From contig NZ_RAQK01000001.1 in assembly GCF_003610455.1 (NCBI RefSeq), forward strand, positions 496,001-560,000: a stretch of 64,000 nt of DNA, written 5' to 3'. This DNA comes from Sulfitobacter guttiformis (GTDB lineage Bacteria; Pseudomonadota; Alphaproteobacteria; Rhodobacterales; Rhodobacteraceae). Below, piece by piece: positions 16,080-24,624 of the stretch. The stretch's first letter is position 1. Every line of letters starts with the position of its first letter. The notes below the pieces were generated by a model. It was not told the origin of the DNA, did not search any database, and saw nothing but the letters and a program-made list of their open reading frames with translations. The position numbers and the translations under genes are program-made.

Positions 16080-16363
16080 TGGTGAGGGTCTGAGCTGAGG
16101 GCATAGGGCGACTAAGGCCGGGCAATGCCCAACCCGTCCCTAGCCCTCAACGTGAAGTCCTTGCTCAACGGAGCCGGGCCATCGCATTGGGCGCACAGGT
16201 CGCAGCGTTCGCGCCTGTGCTTGCTCACTTCTTCACCGTTGAACGCGACGGCAGGGCCTCAGGGATTGAGCTTTAGGGCTCCCTTTGCGCTTTGACCCAC
16301 TCAAGATAACGCAGATACATGTGGTGCCTCTCCAGTCGTCCGAAAACACCCCACGGACGCGGA
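16080..16363. other. Structured non-coding stretch, candidate packaging (cos) region
   Basis: No supported gene lies here. Two strong inverted repeats are present: 16097-16108 pairs with 16138-16148 (GAGGGC/GCCCTC plus AGGG/CCCT, with a bulge) around an inner GGGCAATGCCC, and GCACAGG (16193-16199) pairs with CCTGTGC (16214-16220). No T-run follows either repeat, so they are poor terminators. The region is upstream of the terminase genes, where lambdoid packaging sites often lie. Confidence 0.4.
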
Positions 16364-16618
16364 TTAGACGGCGTCAGACCCTTTCTCTGTCTCAATCAAT
16401 TCAATGTTGTCTGGCGTACTGTCGGCACTGCCCCCGAAGCGGCTCTCATTGATCAGCTTTTCAATGATAGGCTGCTGCCGTGCTGTCGGTTTCCATTTGG
16501 GGTTCTTGGCTTGACGCAAGATCGAGCGCGCAAAGTTCACGCTCCACTGGTCACCGTGGCCGCGTGTCACTCGTTTGAGGTGGTAGAGCTGCTCTTCAAG
16601 CTGGGCTTCGGTGATCAT
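16364..16618 (-). CDS. Hypothetical phage protein
   Basis: The 84-residue protein starts MITEAQLEEQLYHLKRVTRGHG and contains WSVNFARSILRQAKNPKWKPTARQ, a pattern I recognise from small proteins in rhodobacteral prophages and plasmids, with a conserved W-F-S-I-Q-K-W-K-P spacing. No function is assigned to it. The start overlaps the stop of the preceding gene (ATGA), so both are in one translational unit. The tail (ELIETEKGSDAV) is acidic. Confidence 0.6.
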   Translation of the reverse strand: MITEAQLEEQLYHLKRVTRGHGDQWSVNFARSILRQAKNPKWKPTARQQPIIEKLINESRFGGSADSTPDNIELIETEKGSDAV

Positions 16619-16851
16619 CGGACCAACTCCCCCTTGTAAACGCCGTACAGGGCAGCATTGGCGATTTGGTAGGCTTGATCATCTTCGAGGGTCATCAGGC
16701 TGGCATATGCCAGCTTTGCGCGCTCCTCTGGCTTCAACCGCGCCAGTAAGACGATGATTAGACCGCTCCAAGCCTCAGATGTGCCAAGGGTAAGGACAAA
16801 CCCTAAAGCCTTTGCCGCGCGCTTATGGCGGTCTTTTGCATACAAAGACAT
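16615..16851 (-). CDS. Hypothetical protein at the right end of the element
   Basis: The 78-residue protein begins MSLYAKDRHKRAAKALGFVL and is helical, with a hydrophobic centre (SGLIIVLLARL) and a C-terminal ANAALYGVYKGELVR. The frame stays open through the right attachment site as far as 17214, so the true start must lie inside the element. ATG 16851 best fits the compact fold; ATG 16929 would add a basic 26-residue extension. The gene is coupled to the next one by ATGA. No family is recognised. As the first gene from the right boundary it could be an early function, such as replication or induction control. Confidence 0.5.
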   Translation of the reverse strand: MSLYAKDRHKRAAKALGFVLTLGTSEAWSGLIIVLLARLKPEERAKLAYASLMTLEDDQAYQIANAALYGVYKGELVR

Positions 16852-16969
16852 TGCATTCCGGCGCGGCTTCGGTTTACCTGTGCCAAGAGATTTTTGATGG
16901 GTCTCTGTATTTCTAGCGCCGTGTTCCATGTCAGTGGACGCGGCGTTTTCTTTTTCCGCACTCGTTTGA

Positions 16970-17033
16970 GCGTTTACACTTGTCGTGCAACCCATTGATA
17001 TCCCGTCGTGAACAGATCGGGTACGTTTACACA
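16970..17033 (+). repeat. Candidate integrase arm-type sites, right end
   Basis: GCGTTTACAC (16970-16979) and ACGTTTACACA (17023-17033) repeat the GTTTACA core found in two copies beside attL, in the same orientation. The right pair lies 30-93 bp inside the attR core. After excision these sites would lie on the two arms of attP. Confidence 0.5.
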
Positions 17034-17062
17034 GTTTTTGTTTTGAATCAGCACCATGATCT

Positions 17063-17109
17063 GGATTGCAAATCCGTGTACAGGAGTTCGATTCTCCTAC
17101 TCGCCTCCA
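17063..17109 (+). repeat. attR core (tRNA-Cys 3' fragment)
   Basis: This is the right copy of the 47-bp direct repeat, identical to 6191-6237. It lacks the 5' acceptor strand and D arm and is therefore not a functional tRNA gene. Confidence 0.93.
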
Positions 17110-17819
17110 TATGCTCCAATGACCTAATTGTTTTTGCTTTGGAGTGGGCACCGCCGCGAATTGGTTTGATTCTGCGGACGGACGCCGAGGCGTAGTGTGC
17201 TGGAGACGCATCAAGATCTAGCAGGAAACTATGCGTTTTCGACCGGATCAGTCACGCCTACAGATGAGCGCATTGTAGTGACATCAGTGACTGAACTGTT
17301 TTCCGGCCTACTTGAATATAATTTGGGCTACTAACCGCGATGCCCTGACTTTAGTTGTCCAATGGGAAACTGCATCGCATCATCACTGAAACAGCCAATT
17401 ATGTATCAATCAGCATTTCGACCGGGCAGGTGACAATTGTGCCAGACTTAGCGGACAGTTGTCGCATTTGCTGCTTTGAACGATGTGAGTGGCGGTTACG
17501 CGCGGAGACCCAATCCGCTTCAGACGCGGCATTGAATCACCCACCTGAACCCGCTGATGCTGCCGTCTATTATCAACGCTTGCTGCTTTTGGTTGCATAT
17601 TTGCAGTTTCGACGACACGCCACGGTCTCGGTATTTCACCTTGATTGCGCCCTGCCGGACTTGGGCGGCGTTGCGCCAATCCAAACCTTCCTGGCGCGCA
17701 GCGACCGACATTTGATATGAACACATCCTCTAGATCCGAGGCTTTAACATGCTTGTCTCATGTCGCGTCAGCGGGTACTCAGTGAACTCTGAATTGGGGG
17801 AAAAATCATCGATCAGATC
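17110..17819. other. Gene-poor stretch outside the right attachment site
   Basis: I see no supported gene here. Opposing frames at 17355-17720 (+) and 17410-17724 (-) overlap each other, lack ribosome sites and match no family I know. The stretch may hold decayed genes from earlier integrations next to the tRNA site. Confidence 0.6.
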
Positions 17820-18020
17820 GTGAAAAAACGGCAACAGCGCGGCAGGGCCATCTGGCTTGCAGCTATGGCGATAACAGTGCTGGCAGGCGTCGCTGTGCCT
17901 TATGGGGTGTTGTCAGACAGCCCGATGATCATGGCCGTGCCGCTGTTTTGGTTGCTTTTCGGAGTGGTGGTGATCGGCCTGATCGTCATAGGCGTAACGC
18001 GTTGGAGTGACGAGGCGTGA
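17820..18020 (+). CDS. Small membrane protein of a symporter pair (DUF3311-like)
   Basis: The 66-residue protein begins at a GTG after a GGGGGAAAA stretch that is rather far upstream. It has a basic N-terminus (KKRQQRGR) and two hydrophobic segments (WLAAMAITVLAGVAV; AVPLFWLLFGVVVIGLIVIGV). Small two-helix proteins of this type are routinely encoded just before SSS-family sodium symporters and are thought to be accessory subunits. Its stop overlaps the symporter GTG start (GTGA), which indicates translational coupling. Confidence 0.75.
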   Translation: MKKRQQRGRAIWLAAMAITVLAGVAVPYGVLSDSPMIMAVPLFWLLFGVVVIGLIVIGVTRWSDEA

Positions 18021-19492
18021 TCGCGCCGGGCCTTATATGGGCGGTCATTGCGATTTTTGCGGCGTTCGGCTTTGTCATTGCCGTGCGCGCGGCGCGCGCG
18101 AATTCTGGGTCGGCGGGTGATTACTATATCGGAGGACGGGACATCGGCGGCATGGTAGCCGGACTATCTTATGCCGCTACGACTTATTCCGCCTTCATGC
18201 TCGTCGTTCTGACAGGCCTCACCTACCGCGGCGGGATCGGCGCGCTCGGCTTCGAGTTAATCTATTTCGCTGGTCTGTCCTTGTTAGTTATCTTTGCACC
18301 GCGGTTTTGGCTGGTGGGGAAGCGTTGGGGATTCATTTCACCTGCCGAGATGATCGGTGCGCGCTACGGCAGCAGGGGTGTCGCCCGTGCGATGGCCGTT
18401 GTAAGTATTGTGTTTCTTCTGCCCTATTGCACGACGCAGATGGCCGGGATCGGGCTGTTGCTGTCAGGTGTGACGGGCGGAGGAATCAGCCTCTTTCAAG
18501 CGGTCGCGACAGGTGCAGCACTTGCAATGTTCTGGGCCTTGCTCGCGGGTCTACGCTCCGTGGCTTGGACCGATGCTGCGATGTCGGTTGTTATGTTCGT
18601 CTCAGGGCTGCTGGCGGTGGCGTTTGCAATCGCGGCGTTGGGCGGTCCGGCCAAGTTCATTGGTACCCTGCAGGCGGATCATGCCGAATGGCTAACGGTT
18701 CCGGGGCCCGGACTCTGGAGCCTTCCGACCTTCATCGCGCTGTCGCTTCCGTGGTTCTTCTTCACCCTCTCCAACCCACAGGTCAGCCAGCGGTTGTTCA
18801 TCCTGCGGGATTTTAGGGCCATGCGCCGGATGATCCTCTGGGTCCTCGGGTTCGGCTTTATCTTTACGCTCGTTGCCGTGATCTGGGGGCTGGCCGCGCT
18901 TCAACTTGCGCCAAATATCGCAAACACTTCGATGGCGACACCTGCCCTTCTTTCCTCGGGGGTCATCCCGACATGGGTGGTGCTGCTCTTAATCATCGGC
19001 ATTCTGTCGGCAGCGATATCAACACTGGATTCAATCGCGCTGACCGTCGGCGCGATGATCGCCCGCGACGTTGTGCCAAGCGTGGAAACCCAAAGCGATG
19101 CGCGACAGATATTTTCCGGTCGCCTTGTCATCGTTGCAGTAGTTTTATTCGCCAGCTATTTTGCGCTAGAGCAGGCTGCCATTGTGGATCAACTCGCGGC
19201 GCTTTCTGCGGCGGGTCTTATGGTCTCTGTACCACCAATCGTCGGAGCCTTTTTCTGGCATCGCGGTACAGCCGCGGGCGCCTTTGCGGCCATCATCGGC
19301 GGCGCGGCCGTCGCTGTCTGTCTCGCCATATTTCTGAAGGTCAGTGTATTCAATCCGGTTCTCCCCTTCACTGTCGGGGGATTGAGTGCGGCACTTTTCA
19401 TTGTTGTGAGCCTTTTAACAAAGCCACGGGCAAATGCGCTGGATTTCCAGAGCGAGATTGCCGACCAACTCACCTATCACCGTGTCTGGTGA
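18017..19492 (+). CDS. Sodium:solute symporter family permease
   Basis: The 491-residue inner-membrane protein has about 13 hydrophobic segments. Family marks of the SSS (sodium:solute symporter) superfamily are GDYYIGGRDIGG near residue 35, AATTYSAFMLVVLTG in the next helix, GFISPAEMIGARYGS, and STLDSIALTVGAMIARD in the later sodium-binding region. The start is a GTG coupled to the upstream small membrane protein. Substrate cannot be read from sequence; carboxylates, amino acids and solutes such as pantothenate or proline are all carried by relatives. No catabolic gene is adjacent to suggest one. Confidence 0.9.
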   Translation: MIAPGLIWAVIAIFAAFGFVIAVRAARANSGSAGDYYIGGRDIGGMVAGLSYAATTYSAFMLVVLTGLTYRGGIGALGFELIYFAGLSLLVIFAPRFWLVGKRWGFISPAEMIGARYGSRGVARAMAVVSIVFLLPYCTTQMAGIGLLLSGVTGGGISLFQAVATGAALAMFWALLAGLRSVAWTDAAMSVVMFVSGLLAVAFAIAALGGPAKFIGTLQADHAEWLTVPGPGLWSLPTFIALSLPWFFFTLSNPQVSQRLFILRDFRAMRRMILWVLGFGFIFTLVAVIWGLAALQLAPNIANTSMATPALLSSGVIPTWVVLLLIIGILSAAISTLDSIALTVGAMIARDVVPSVETQSDARQIFSGRLVIVAVVLFASYFALEQAAIVDQLAALSAAGLMVSVPPIVGAFFWHRGTAAGAFAAIIGGAAVAVCLAIFLKVSVFNPVLPFTVGGLSAALFIVVSLLTKPRANALDFQSEIADQLTYHRVW

Positions 19493-19837
19493 TATGGATG
19501 TGATCATTTGTCGGAGATGTGCCGCATTTGACCCGCCTTGCCATATAAGGTCTCTTGCCTGACTTGATCTCGTCCGTGCCCCACAGAACTAAACTTGGTA
19601 TAAGTCGCAGTGAGTGAACACCTTCTGATCCCAGTGGTTGATGGCGCGACCGGCCCAAACCGGAGGTCGACCGATGGTTGCAACGTTAAACAGTGTCTTT
19701 CCGAAGAATTGAGTTTCATGCATGGTTCAGGAATTCGAGCCGTCTTAAAGTGACATCCTTCTCTTGCGCAGCATTGCCAATGGTCGGAATTCTGGCAATC
19801 CGGTACAATACGCCAATGCGATACTTAGGAAGCACAC
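19493..19837. other. Intergenic stretch without a supported gene
   Basis: About 345 bp. Short frames on the minus strand are interrupted and have no recognisable family. I see no terminator or tRNA. The stretch may contain gene remnants, but no parent family can be named. Confidence 0.6.
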
Positions 19838-20497
19838 ATGAGTTATAAGCTGTACTACGCACCAGCAAGCGCATCATTGGGTGTGCGGGTTATACTCGAA
19901 GAGATTGGAGCGGATTACGAGCTCATTCCAGCCAACATAGAAATGAACAAACCTCGGTCTCAAAGCCATATGGCATTAAATCCGAATGGATGGTTGCCAG
20001 TACTCATCTGGGGTGACAACGCAATGTACGAGTGCGCTGCTATTACAGTCTTTCTTTGTGATCGACATCCCGAAGCAAAACTCGCACCGGCGTTTCATGA
20101 ACCTGAACGCGGGTTATTTCTTCAGACGCTAGTCTATTTTTCCAGCACTGTGCAAAATGCGTTCCAGCTGGACTATTACCCAGATCGATTTGCTGACACG
20201 CCTGCCACAGAACCGAGTGCGCGACGCCGTGGACTTCGCCGATTGCGCGAGACTTGGGCGATCGTTGACGATCAGATTGGCAACAACAATTGGATGATTG
20301 GTGATCGCTTCAGCGCTGCTGACATCTATCTCTTCATGTTGACAACGTGGCTACAACCCGCGCGGGGACAGCCATCGACGCAGGAGTTTCCAAACGTAAA
20401 GCGTATCTCTGATGCTGTGATGAAAAGACCAAGTGTACAACTGGTGTACGAAAAATGGATATCAGAACAAAAGATTGTTAGCCAGTTTGCAAAGTAA
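19838..20497 (+). CDS. Glutathione S-transferase family protein
   Basis: The 219-residue cytosolic protein has a thioredoxin-like N-terminal domain (MSYKLYYAPASASLGVRVIL, with Ser residues at the catalytic start of helix 1) and the conserved glutathione-binding turn NPNGWLPVL; the next helix has YECAAITVFL in place of the usual ESxAI. The C-terminal helical domain includes the family motif GDRFSAADIYLFML. Length is typical. It stands alone, with gene-poor DNA on both sides, and is somewhat less GC-rich than its neighbours. The specific substrate is unknown. Confidence 0.9.
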   Translation: MSYKLYYAPASASLGVRVILEEIGADYELIPANIEMNKPRSQSHMALNPNGWLPVLIWGDNAMYECAAITVFLCDRHPEAKLAPAFHEPERGLFLQTLVYFSSTVQNAFQLDYYPDRFADTPATEPSARRRGLRRLRETWAIVDDQIGNNNWMIGDRFSAADIYLFMLTTWLQPARGQPSTQEFPNVKRISDAVMKRPSVQLVYEKWISEQKIVSQFAK

Positions 20498-21089
20498 GGA
20501 CTGAACGACCCAAACCGGACAACTATCCTATCAGGGCCACCGAATGGCGCTTCAATACGCGCATCGGTTAGCTTCGTCACACGGTTGACCACGTTGTTAT
20601 TTCCTTACTTGATGGTTTCTCGAAGCTGACCTCACAGACGGCGGGCATATTAAAGCTAGAATGCAAAATGCTGTGCTAAACTTCCGCAAAATCGGTGTCT
20701 GACACGATGTCATCAACGACAATGATTTTGGATGCTCATTTGTTGGGGTGGCGCTCTTCAAATACAGCTGCAAAGAAAATGTATTAGCTTAGCCTTTTCG
20801 CAGAATTGAATGCGGAGCTGACCTTGAATGCGGCTCAGCACGACGTGCTATGACGCATTCAAGATTGGGTTGTCGGCATAGGAGGCGGCTGGCAGAGGAC
20901 CGTCTCAGCCAGATCAAGTTTGAAACCTGTCGCCGATGGTTGCCGTTTGACGACGGAGCGTCTTGCCCTGACCGGTACGGCACCGCTATGCCAGATGGGC
21001 GTTGAAGCTCTCGAAGTCAGGGAAACACAAAGCCGGCACTATGTGGTTGCGACGGCAGAGCCCAACAGGCTCTCGACAAAGCTACATCG
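20498..21089. other. Gene-free stretch of about 590 bp
   Basis: No frame with a ribosome site or family pattern is present. A short partial repeat (TGAATGCGG at 20808-20816 and 20826-20834) is seen. The stretch is probably a graveyard of decayed sequence between the glutathione transferase gene and the LysR gene. Confidence 0.6.
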
Positions 21090-21989
21090 TCAAAATCGTG
21101 TGGCGAGAAAGGCTTCGTTAAAATACTCAAGCACGGATTGAGCCGCGTGCGACAAATCCGTTCCCTTTCGCCAGGCAAGGCCCACGTCCATTGACGGGAT
21201 CGGCCGGTCAGTCTCTGTCACACCTATTCGCTTACCCTCCAACGACCAGGGGCGGTATACCATATCCGATAGGATCGTTACCCCCTGCCCGTTCCCAACC
21301 ATCGAGCGTACCGCCTCAACCGACGAAGTCCGCAGTGTGACGCGAGGCTGGGCATTGCTGAGGCCCCAGTAGTTCATGGTCGTATGGGCGGCCTCATCCA
21401 CGGTAAGCATGATATAGCCCTGCTCTGCAATCTGCTCGAATGTAACTGCCTTTCCCTGACGAATAAACTCATGCGAATTGGCGGCCCACAATCGCCTCTC
21501 AGAACGGAGGAGAGTTTTCGTCTCGATCTCGACATTCTTTAAATTCGAGGTCAGCACGACCGCTAGATCGAAACGGTTGGATAGTAACCCCTCCTCGATG
21601 CTTTCACGATTTAACTCGCTCAGCCGTATCTCAAGATTTGGGAACAATTGATTAAGGCGATCCAGATGGGGCGGCAGAAAATACCCGATCACAGTATAGG
21701 TTGCCGCTATGGAGATACGACCTTTTACGGGGGATTGTTTCTGGCGCACTTTCTTGGCCTGCTCGACTTTTTCAAGGATCTCCCGCGCCGAGGAAAGGAA
21801 ATCGCGCCCTGCCTCTGTCATCTCCATCCCGTGGGCCGAACGCATAAACAAGGGCGTTCCCAATTCTGCCTCAAGCTCTTTGACTGCGTTGGTTACAGCA
21901 GATTGAGAGATTGAAAGCTGCGCTGCCGCTCGGCTGACCTGACCGGATTCGGCGGTAGCCACAAAGAATTTAAGATGCCGGAAGTTCAT
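21090..21989 (-). CDS. LysR-family regulator, divergent from the pxp operon
   Basis: The 299-residue protein has the LysR winged helix at residues 1-60 (FFVATAESGQVSRAAAQLSISQSAVTNAVKELEAELGTPLF) and a two-lobed periplasmic-binding-protein-like effector domain from about residue 90. The gene is divergent from pxpA with about 209 bp between, which holds two inverted copies of a TTATCTGAT motif. LysR regulators usually control the divergent operon in response to a pathway metabolite, here plausibly 5-oxoproline or a related lactam (inference). Confidence 0.93.
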   Translation of the reverse strand: MNFRHLKFFVATAESGQVSRAAAQLSISQSAVTNAVKELEAELGTPLFMRSAHGMEMTEAGRDFLSSAREILEKVEQAKKVRQKQSPVKGRISIAATYTVIGYFLPPHLDRLNQLFPNLEIRLSELNRESIEEGLLSNRFDLAVVLTSNLKNVEIETKTLLRSERRLWAANSHEFIRQGKAVTFEQIAEQGYIMLTVDEAAHTTMNYWGLSNAQPRVTLRTSSVEAVRSMVGNGQGVTILSDMVYRPWSLEGKRIGVTETDRPIPSMDVGLAWRKGTDLSHAAQSVLEYFNEAFLATRF

Positions 21990-22021
21990 GAAGCCCCAAT
22001 CTCATAATATATAAATTAGCA

Positions 22022-22117
22022 TTATCTGATTATCGAATACACGCTAGACACGAACTTTGCAAAATTAGTTTGTTCTAGTTATTCCAACGCCCCAAGCATT
22101 ATCAATTTATCAGATAA
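22022..22117. promoter_or_regulatory. Paired LysR-site candidates in the LysR-pxpA intergenic region
   Basis: TTATCTGATTA (22022-22032) and the inverted copy TTATCAGATAA (22107-22117) match at 10 of 11 bases when one is reversed. They lie 75 bp apart in an AT-rich region between divergent starts, as expected for recognition and activation sites of a LysR protein. Confidence 0.45.
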
Positions 22118-22198
22118 CTCAACCCCCATAATTAATATTGTACATACCTCATAGCCTTCGCCAAGCTTTTTCCATGCTAACAAAGAAGGTCGTTGCGG

Positions 22199-22981
22199 AT
22201 GCGGGAACTAGTGGATCTGAACTGTGACATGGGCGAAGGTTTCGGCCAGTGGGTGCTTGGCGACGCACCCGATGAAGAAATCATGGCGCTGATAAGTTCT
22301 GCCAACATCGCTGCCGGATTTCATGCCGGTGATCCAAATACAATGGACCGCGTCGTCAAGCTTGCTCATTCGCACGGTGTCGGTCTCGGCGCGCATCCCG
22401 GCTACAATGACCTCCAAGGCTTTGGCCGCCGAATGATCAAGACAACACCTGAAGAGTTGGTCAACGACATCATCTACCAGATCGGCGCGATCCGCGAATT
22501 CGGCCGCAAGCATGGTATTGGCCTCCAGCACGTAAAACCCCACGGCGCGCTCTACATGGAGGCTGCGGTCAACGCAGAGCTTTCACAGCTTCTTGTCGAT
22601 ACACTGGGCAAGATGAGCAGCGACACCATTTTGTTTTGCATGGAGGCGTCAGAGACCTACCGCATCGCCAAACGCTCCGGTCATCCGGTCGTGCGCGAAT
22701 TCTACGCTGACCGCGACTATGGCAACTCCGGCTCGATTGTCTTCACCCGCAAGGTAGGCCGCCCCGACCCCGAAGCCATCGCCGCAAAATGTGTAAAAGC
22801 CTGTAAAACAGGCAAAGTGACCACAGTCGAGGGCGACGAGATCGAGATCGGCTTTGAATCGATATGCTTTCACTCCGACACACCCGGGGCGCTGGATATG
22901 GGCCGCGCCATTCGACAGGGTTTGATCGACGCGGGCATCACAATCGCATCCGCCGCAACCGTTCTGGCGCAATCCAAGTAA
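22199..22981 (+). CDS. pxpA: 5-oxoprolinase subunit A (LamB/YcsF family)
   Basis: The 260-residue protein belongs to the YcsF family. With PxpB and PxpC it forms the ATP-dependent prokaryotic 5-oxoprolinase that opens pyroglutamate to glutamate. The N-terminus [12 protein letters not shown] carries the family's first acidic/His metal-site motif; [18 protein letters not shown] and KPHGALY follow, and FHSDTPGA is near the end. The ATG at 22199 has a GAAGGT site at correct spacing; a TTG two codons upstream is too close to it. First gene of a tightly packed operon. Confidence 0.95.
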   Translation: MRELVDLNCDMGEGFGQWVLGDAPDEEIMALISSANIAAGFHAGDPNTMDRVVKLAHSHGVGLGAHPGYNDLQGFGRRMIKTTPEELVNDIIYQIGAIREFGRKHGIGLQHVKPHGALYMEAAVNAELSQLLVDTLGKMSSDTILFCMEASETYRIAKRSGHPVVREFYADRDYGNSGSIVFTRKVGRPDPEAIAAKCVKACKTGKVTTVEGDEIEIGFESICFHSDTPGALDMGRAIRQGLIDAGITIASAATVLAQSK

Positions 22982-23000
22982 TCAAAAGAGAGATATAATC

Positions 23001-23237
23001 ATGGCAGACATCCAATCCCCTCTCCCCGGTACCTTCTATACTAAACCTTCCCCCGAAGAACCCGCGTTCAAATCTGCGGGTGATGCAGTCGCGGTGGGCG
23101 ATACCATCGGTCTGGTCGAAGTGATGAAGACATTTATCGAGGTCAAGGCCGAGACGGCAGGCACTTTTGGCGGCTATGTCACCGAAGATGCTGCACCCGT
23201 GACGGCAGGTGCGGTTCTGGCAACGCTGGACGCGTGA
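23001..23237 (+). CDS. Biotin carboxyl carrier protein, minimal biotinyl domain
   Basis: The 78-residue protein is a bare biotinyl/lipoyl domain (AccB type). The biotin attachment Lys43 sits in EVMKT, where EAMKM is more usual. SPLPGTFYTKPSP is the conserved beginning of bacterial AccB biotin domains, and the usual long N-terminal part is absent. It would carry carboxyl groups for the biotin carboxylase encoded one base downstream. The pair sits inside the oxoprolinase operon, 19 bp after pxpA. This implies that the PxpB/PxpC-type subunits work here with a biotin-dependent carboxylation step (inference). Confidence 0.9.
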   Translation: MADIQSPLPGTFYTKPSPEEPAFKSAGDAVAVGDTIGLVEVMKTFIEVKAETAGTFGGYVTEDAAPVTAGAVLATLDA

Positions 23238-23238
23238 T

Positions 23239-24624
23239 ATGACAATTTCCCGCCTGTTCATCGCAAACCGGGGCGAAATTGCCGTACGCATAATCCATGC
23301 AGCAAAGGCACTCGGGATCACCACGATTCAGGGCTACTCAGAGGCTGATGCCGACATGCTTGCGGTCAAGCTCGCAGATGAATCAATCTGTATAGGACCG
23401 GCACCCGCCAAGGAAAGCTACCTCAAGATCGACAGCCTGATGGCGGCAATCAAGAGCAGCAATGCGGACGCCGTTCACCCCGGTTACGGTTTCCTGTCCG
23501 AGAGTCCAGCGTTCGTGCGGGCGGTCGAAGCGGCGGCTGTCACCTTCATCGGTCCGAGCGCCGCAACGATCGAGCGGATGGGTGACAAGGTCGAGGCGCG
23601 CAAGGCCGCAGAAGCAGCCGGAGTCCCTGTGGTGCCCGGCTCCAAGGGCCGTGTGGAAACCGTGGACGAAGCGGCGCGAATTGCGGCCGAAATTGGCTAT
23701 CCGGTGATGATCAAGGCCGCCGCCGGGGGTGGCGGGCGCGGTATCCGCGTGGCGGATAATGAAGCGGAGTTGCGCAAACTCGCCCCCCAAGCCCAACAGG
23801 AGGCAGCTGCTGCTTTTGGGGATGGCGGGCTCTATCTCGAACGCGCCGTTCGCTCTCCTCGCCATATAGAAGTACAAATTGTGGGCGATGGCACAAACGC
23901 CATACATTGCTTCGAGCGAGAATGCTCGCTCCAGCGTCGCCGCCAGAAGGTGTGGGAAGAAGCTGGTGCCGACTGTTTGGATGCCAAGACCCGCGATGAT
24001 CTCTGCGCCTCTGCCGTGGCACTTGCGAAAGACGTAAACTACCGCGGCGCAGGTACATTGGAATACCTCTATGACGAGGCCACGAAGGAGTTTTTCTTCA
24101 TCGAGATGAACACCCGCATTCAGGTTGAACACCCCGTAAGCGAGATGATCACCGGCATTGATTTGGTGCAAGAAATGATCCGCGTATGCGGAGGCCAGAA
24201 GCTAAATATTACCCAAGACCAGATCACCCGCAACGGGCACGCCATCGAAGTGCGCATAAATGCCGAAGACCCCTACAAGCAGTTTATGCCATGGCCCGGC
24301 AAGCTGGAGTCGATGCACCTGCCAGAAGGTGACGGCATCCGCATCGATCACTTTTTATATGAGGGCTACCAGATCCCGCCCTTCTACGACTCCCTTCTGG
24401 GCAAGGTGATCGTACATGCGCCGACCCGTGCCGAGGCGATAAAAAAGCTCAAAACCGTTTTGCAACAAATCGAGCTGAAAGGGCTAAAAACCACCATCCC
24501 GCTGCATCTGGCGCTGGCCGATGATCCGGACGTACAGGCCAGGAAGTTCCACACTCAATGGCTTGAGCCTTGGCTTGCCGCGGGCAATCTCAAACAAACC
24601 AGTACAACAGGAGGTGCATCGTGA
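23239..24624 (+). CDS. Biotin carboxylase (AccC-like ATP-grasp enzyme)
   Basis: The 461-residue enzyme would carboxylate biotin on the adjacent carrier with ATP and bicarbonate. It shows the AccC order: FIANRGEIAVRI at the start, HPGYGFLSE, the glycine-rich ATP loop KAAAGGGGRGIRV, ERAVRSPRHIEVQ, ECSLQRRRQKVWEEA, and FFIEMNTRIQVEHPVSE. Length fits stand-alone biotin carboxylases (about 450). The start is one base after the carrier gene; the end overlaps pxpB through GTGA. It is probably a second, pathway-specific copy rather than the fatty-acid enzyme. Confidence 0.94.
   Translation: MTISRLFIANRGEIAVRIIHAAKALGITTIQGYSEADADMLAVKLADESICIGPAPAKESYLKIDSLMAAIKSSNADAVHPGYGFLSESPAFVRAVEAAAVTFIGPSAATIERMGDKVEARKAAEAAGVPVVPGSKGRVETVDEAARIAAEIGYPVMIKAAAGGGGRGIRVADNEAELRKLAPQAQQEAAAAFGDGGLYLERAVRSPRHIEVQIVGDGTNAIHCFERECSLQRRRQKVWEEAGADCLDAKTRDDLCASAVALAKDVNYRGAGTLEYLYDEATKEFFFIEMNTRIQVEHPVSEMITGIDLVQEMIRVCGGQKLNITQDQITRNGHAIEVRINAEDPYKQFMPWPGKLESMHLPEGDGIRIDHFLYEGYQIPPFYDSLLGKVIVHAPTRAEAIKKLKTVLQQIELKGLKTTIPLHLALADDPDVQARKFHTQWLEPWLAAGNLKQTSTTGGAS

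Larger units (their letters stand above)
6191..17109. mobile_element. tRNA-Cys-integrated capsid-encoding element (phage satellite or reduced prophage)
   Basis: The element is bounded by 47-bp perfect repeats that are the 3' part of tRNA-Cys. Its unit length, counting one repeat, is 10,872 bp. From left to right it contains an integrase, a small basic protein, a DUF2190-like decoration protein, a gpW-like connector, a protease-capsid fusion, a portal, a MerR-like protein, two small proteins, a divergent XRE repressor with a partner, terminase large and small subunits, and three small unknown genes. All of the head and packaging frames are intact. I find no tail tube, tape measure, baseplate, holin, endolysin, primase or polymerase. 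That matches capsid-forming PICI-type satellites, which package their own genome and borrow helper tails. A prophage shortened by deletion is the alternative. Confidence 0.85.

Noticed and set aside
17063..17109. Second tRNA-Cys gene
   Set aside because: Only the 3' 47 bases are present; the 5' acceptor strand and D arm are missing. It is the attR copy.
6191..17109. Gene transfer agent cluster
   Set aside because: GTA clusters carry tail genes, a stand-alone capsid gene order and no integrase with att repeats; this element has an integrase and att repeats and lacks tails.
17355..17724. Overlapping opposite frames of 121 and 104 codons outside attR
   Set aside because: No ribosome site, no family pattern, and the two exclude each other.
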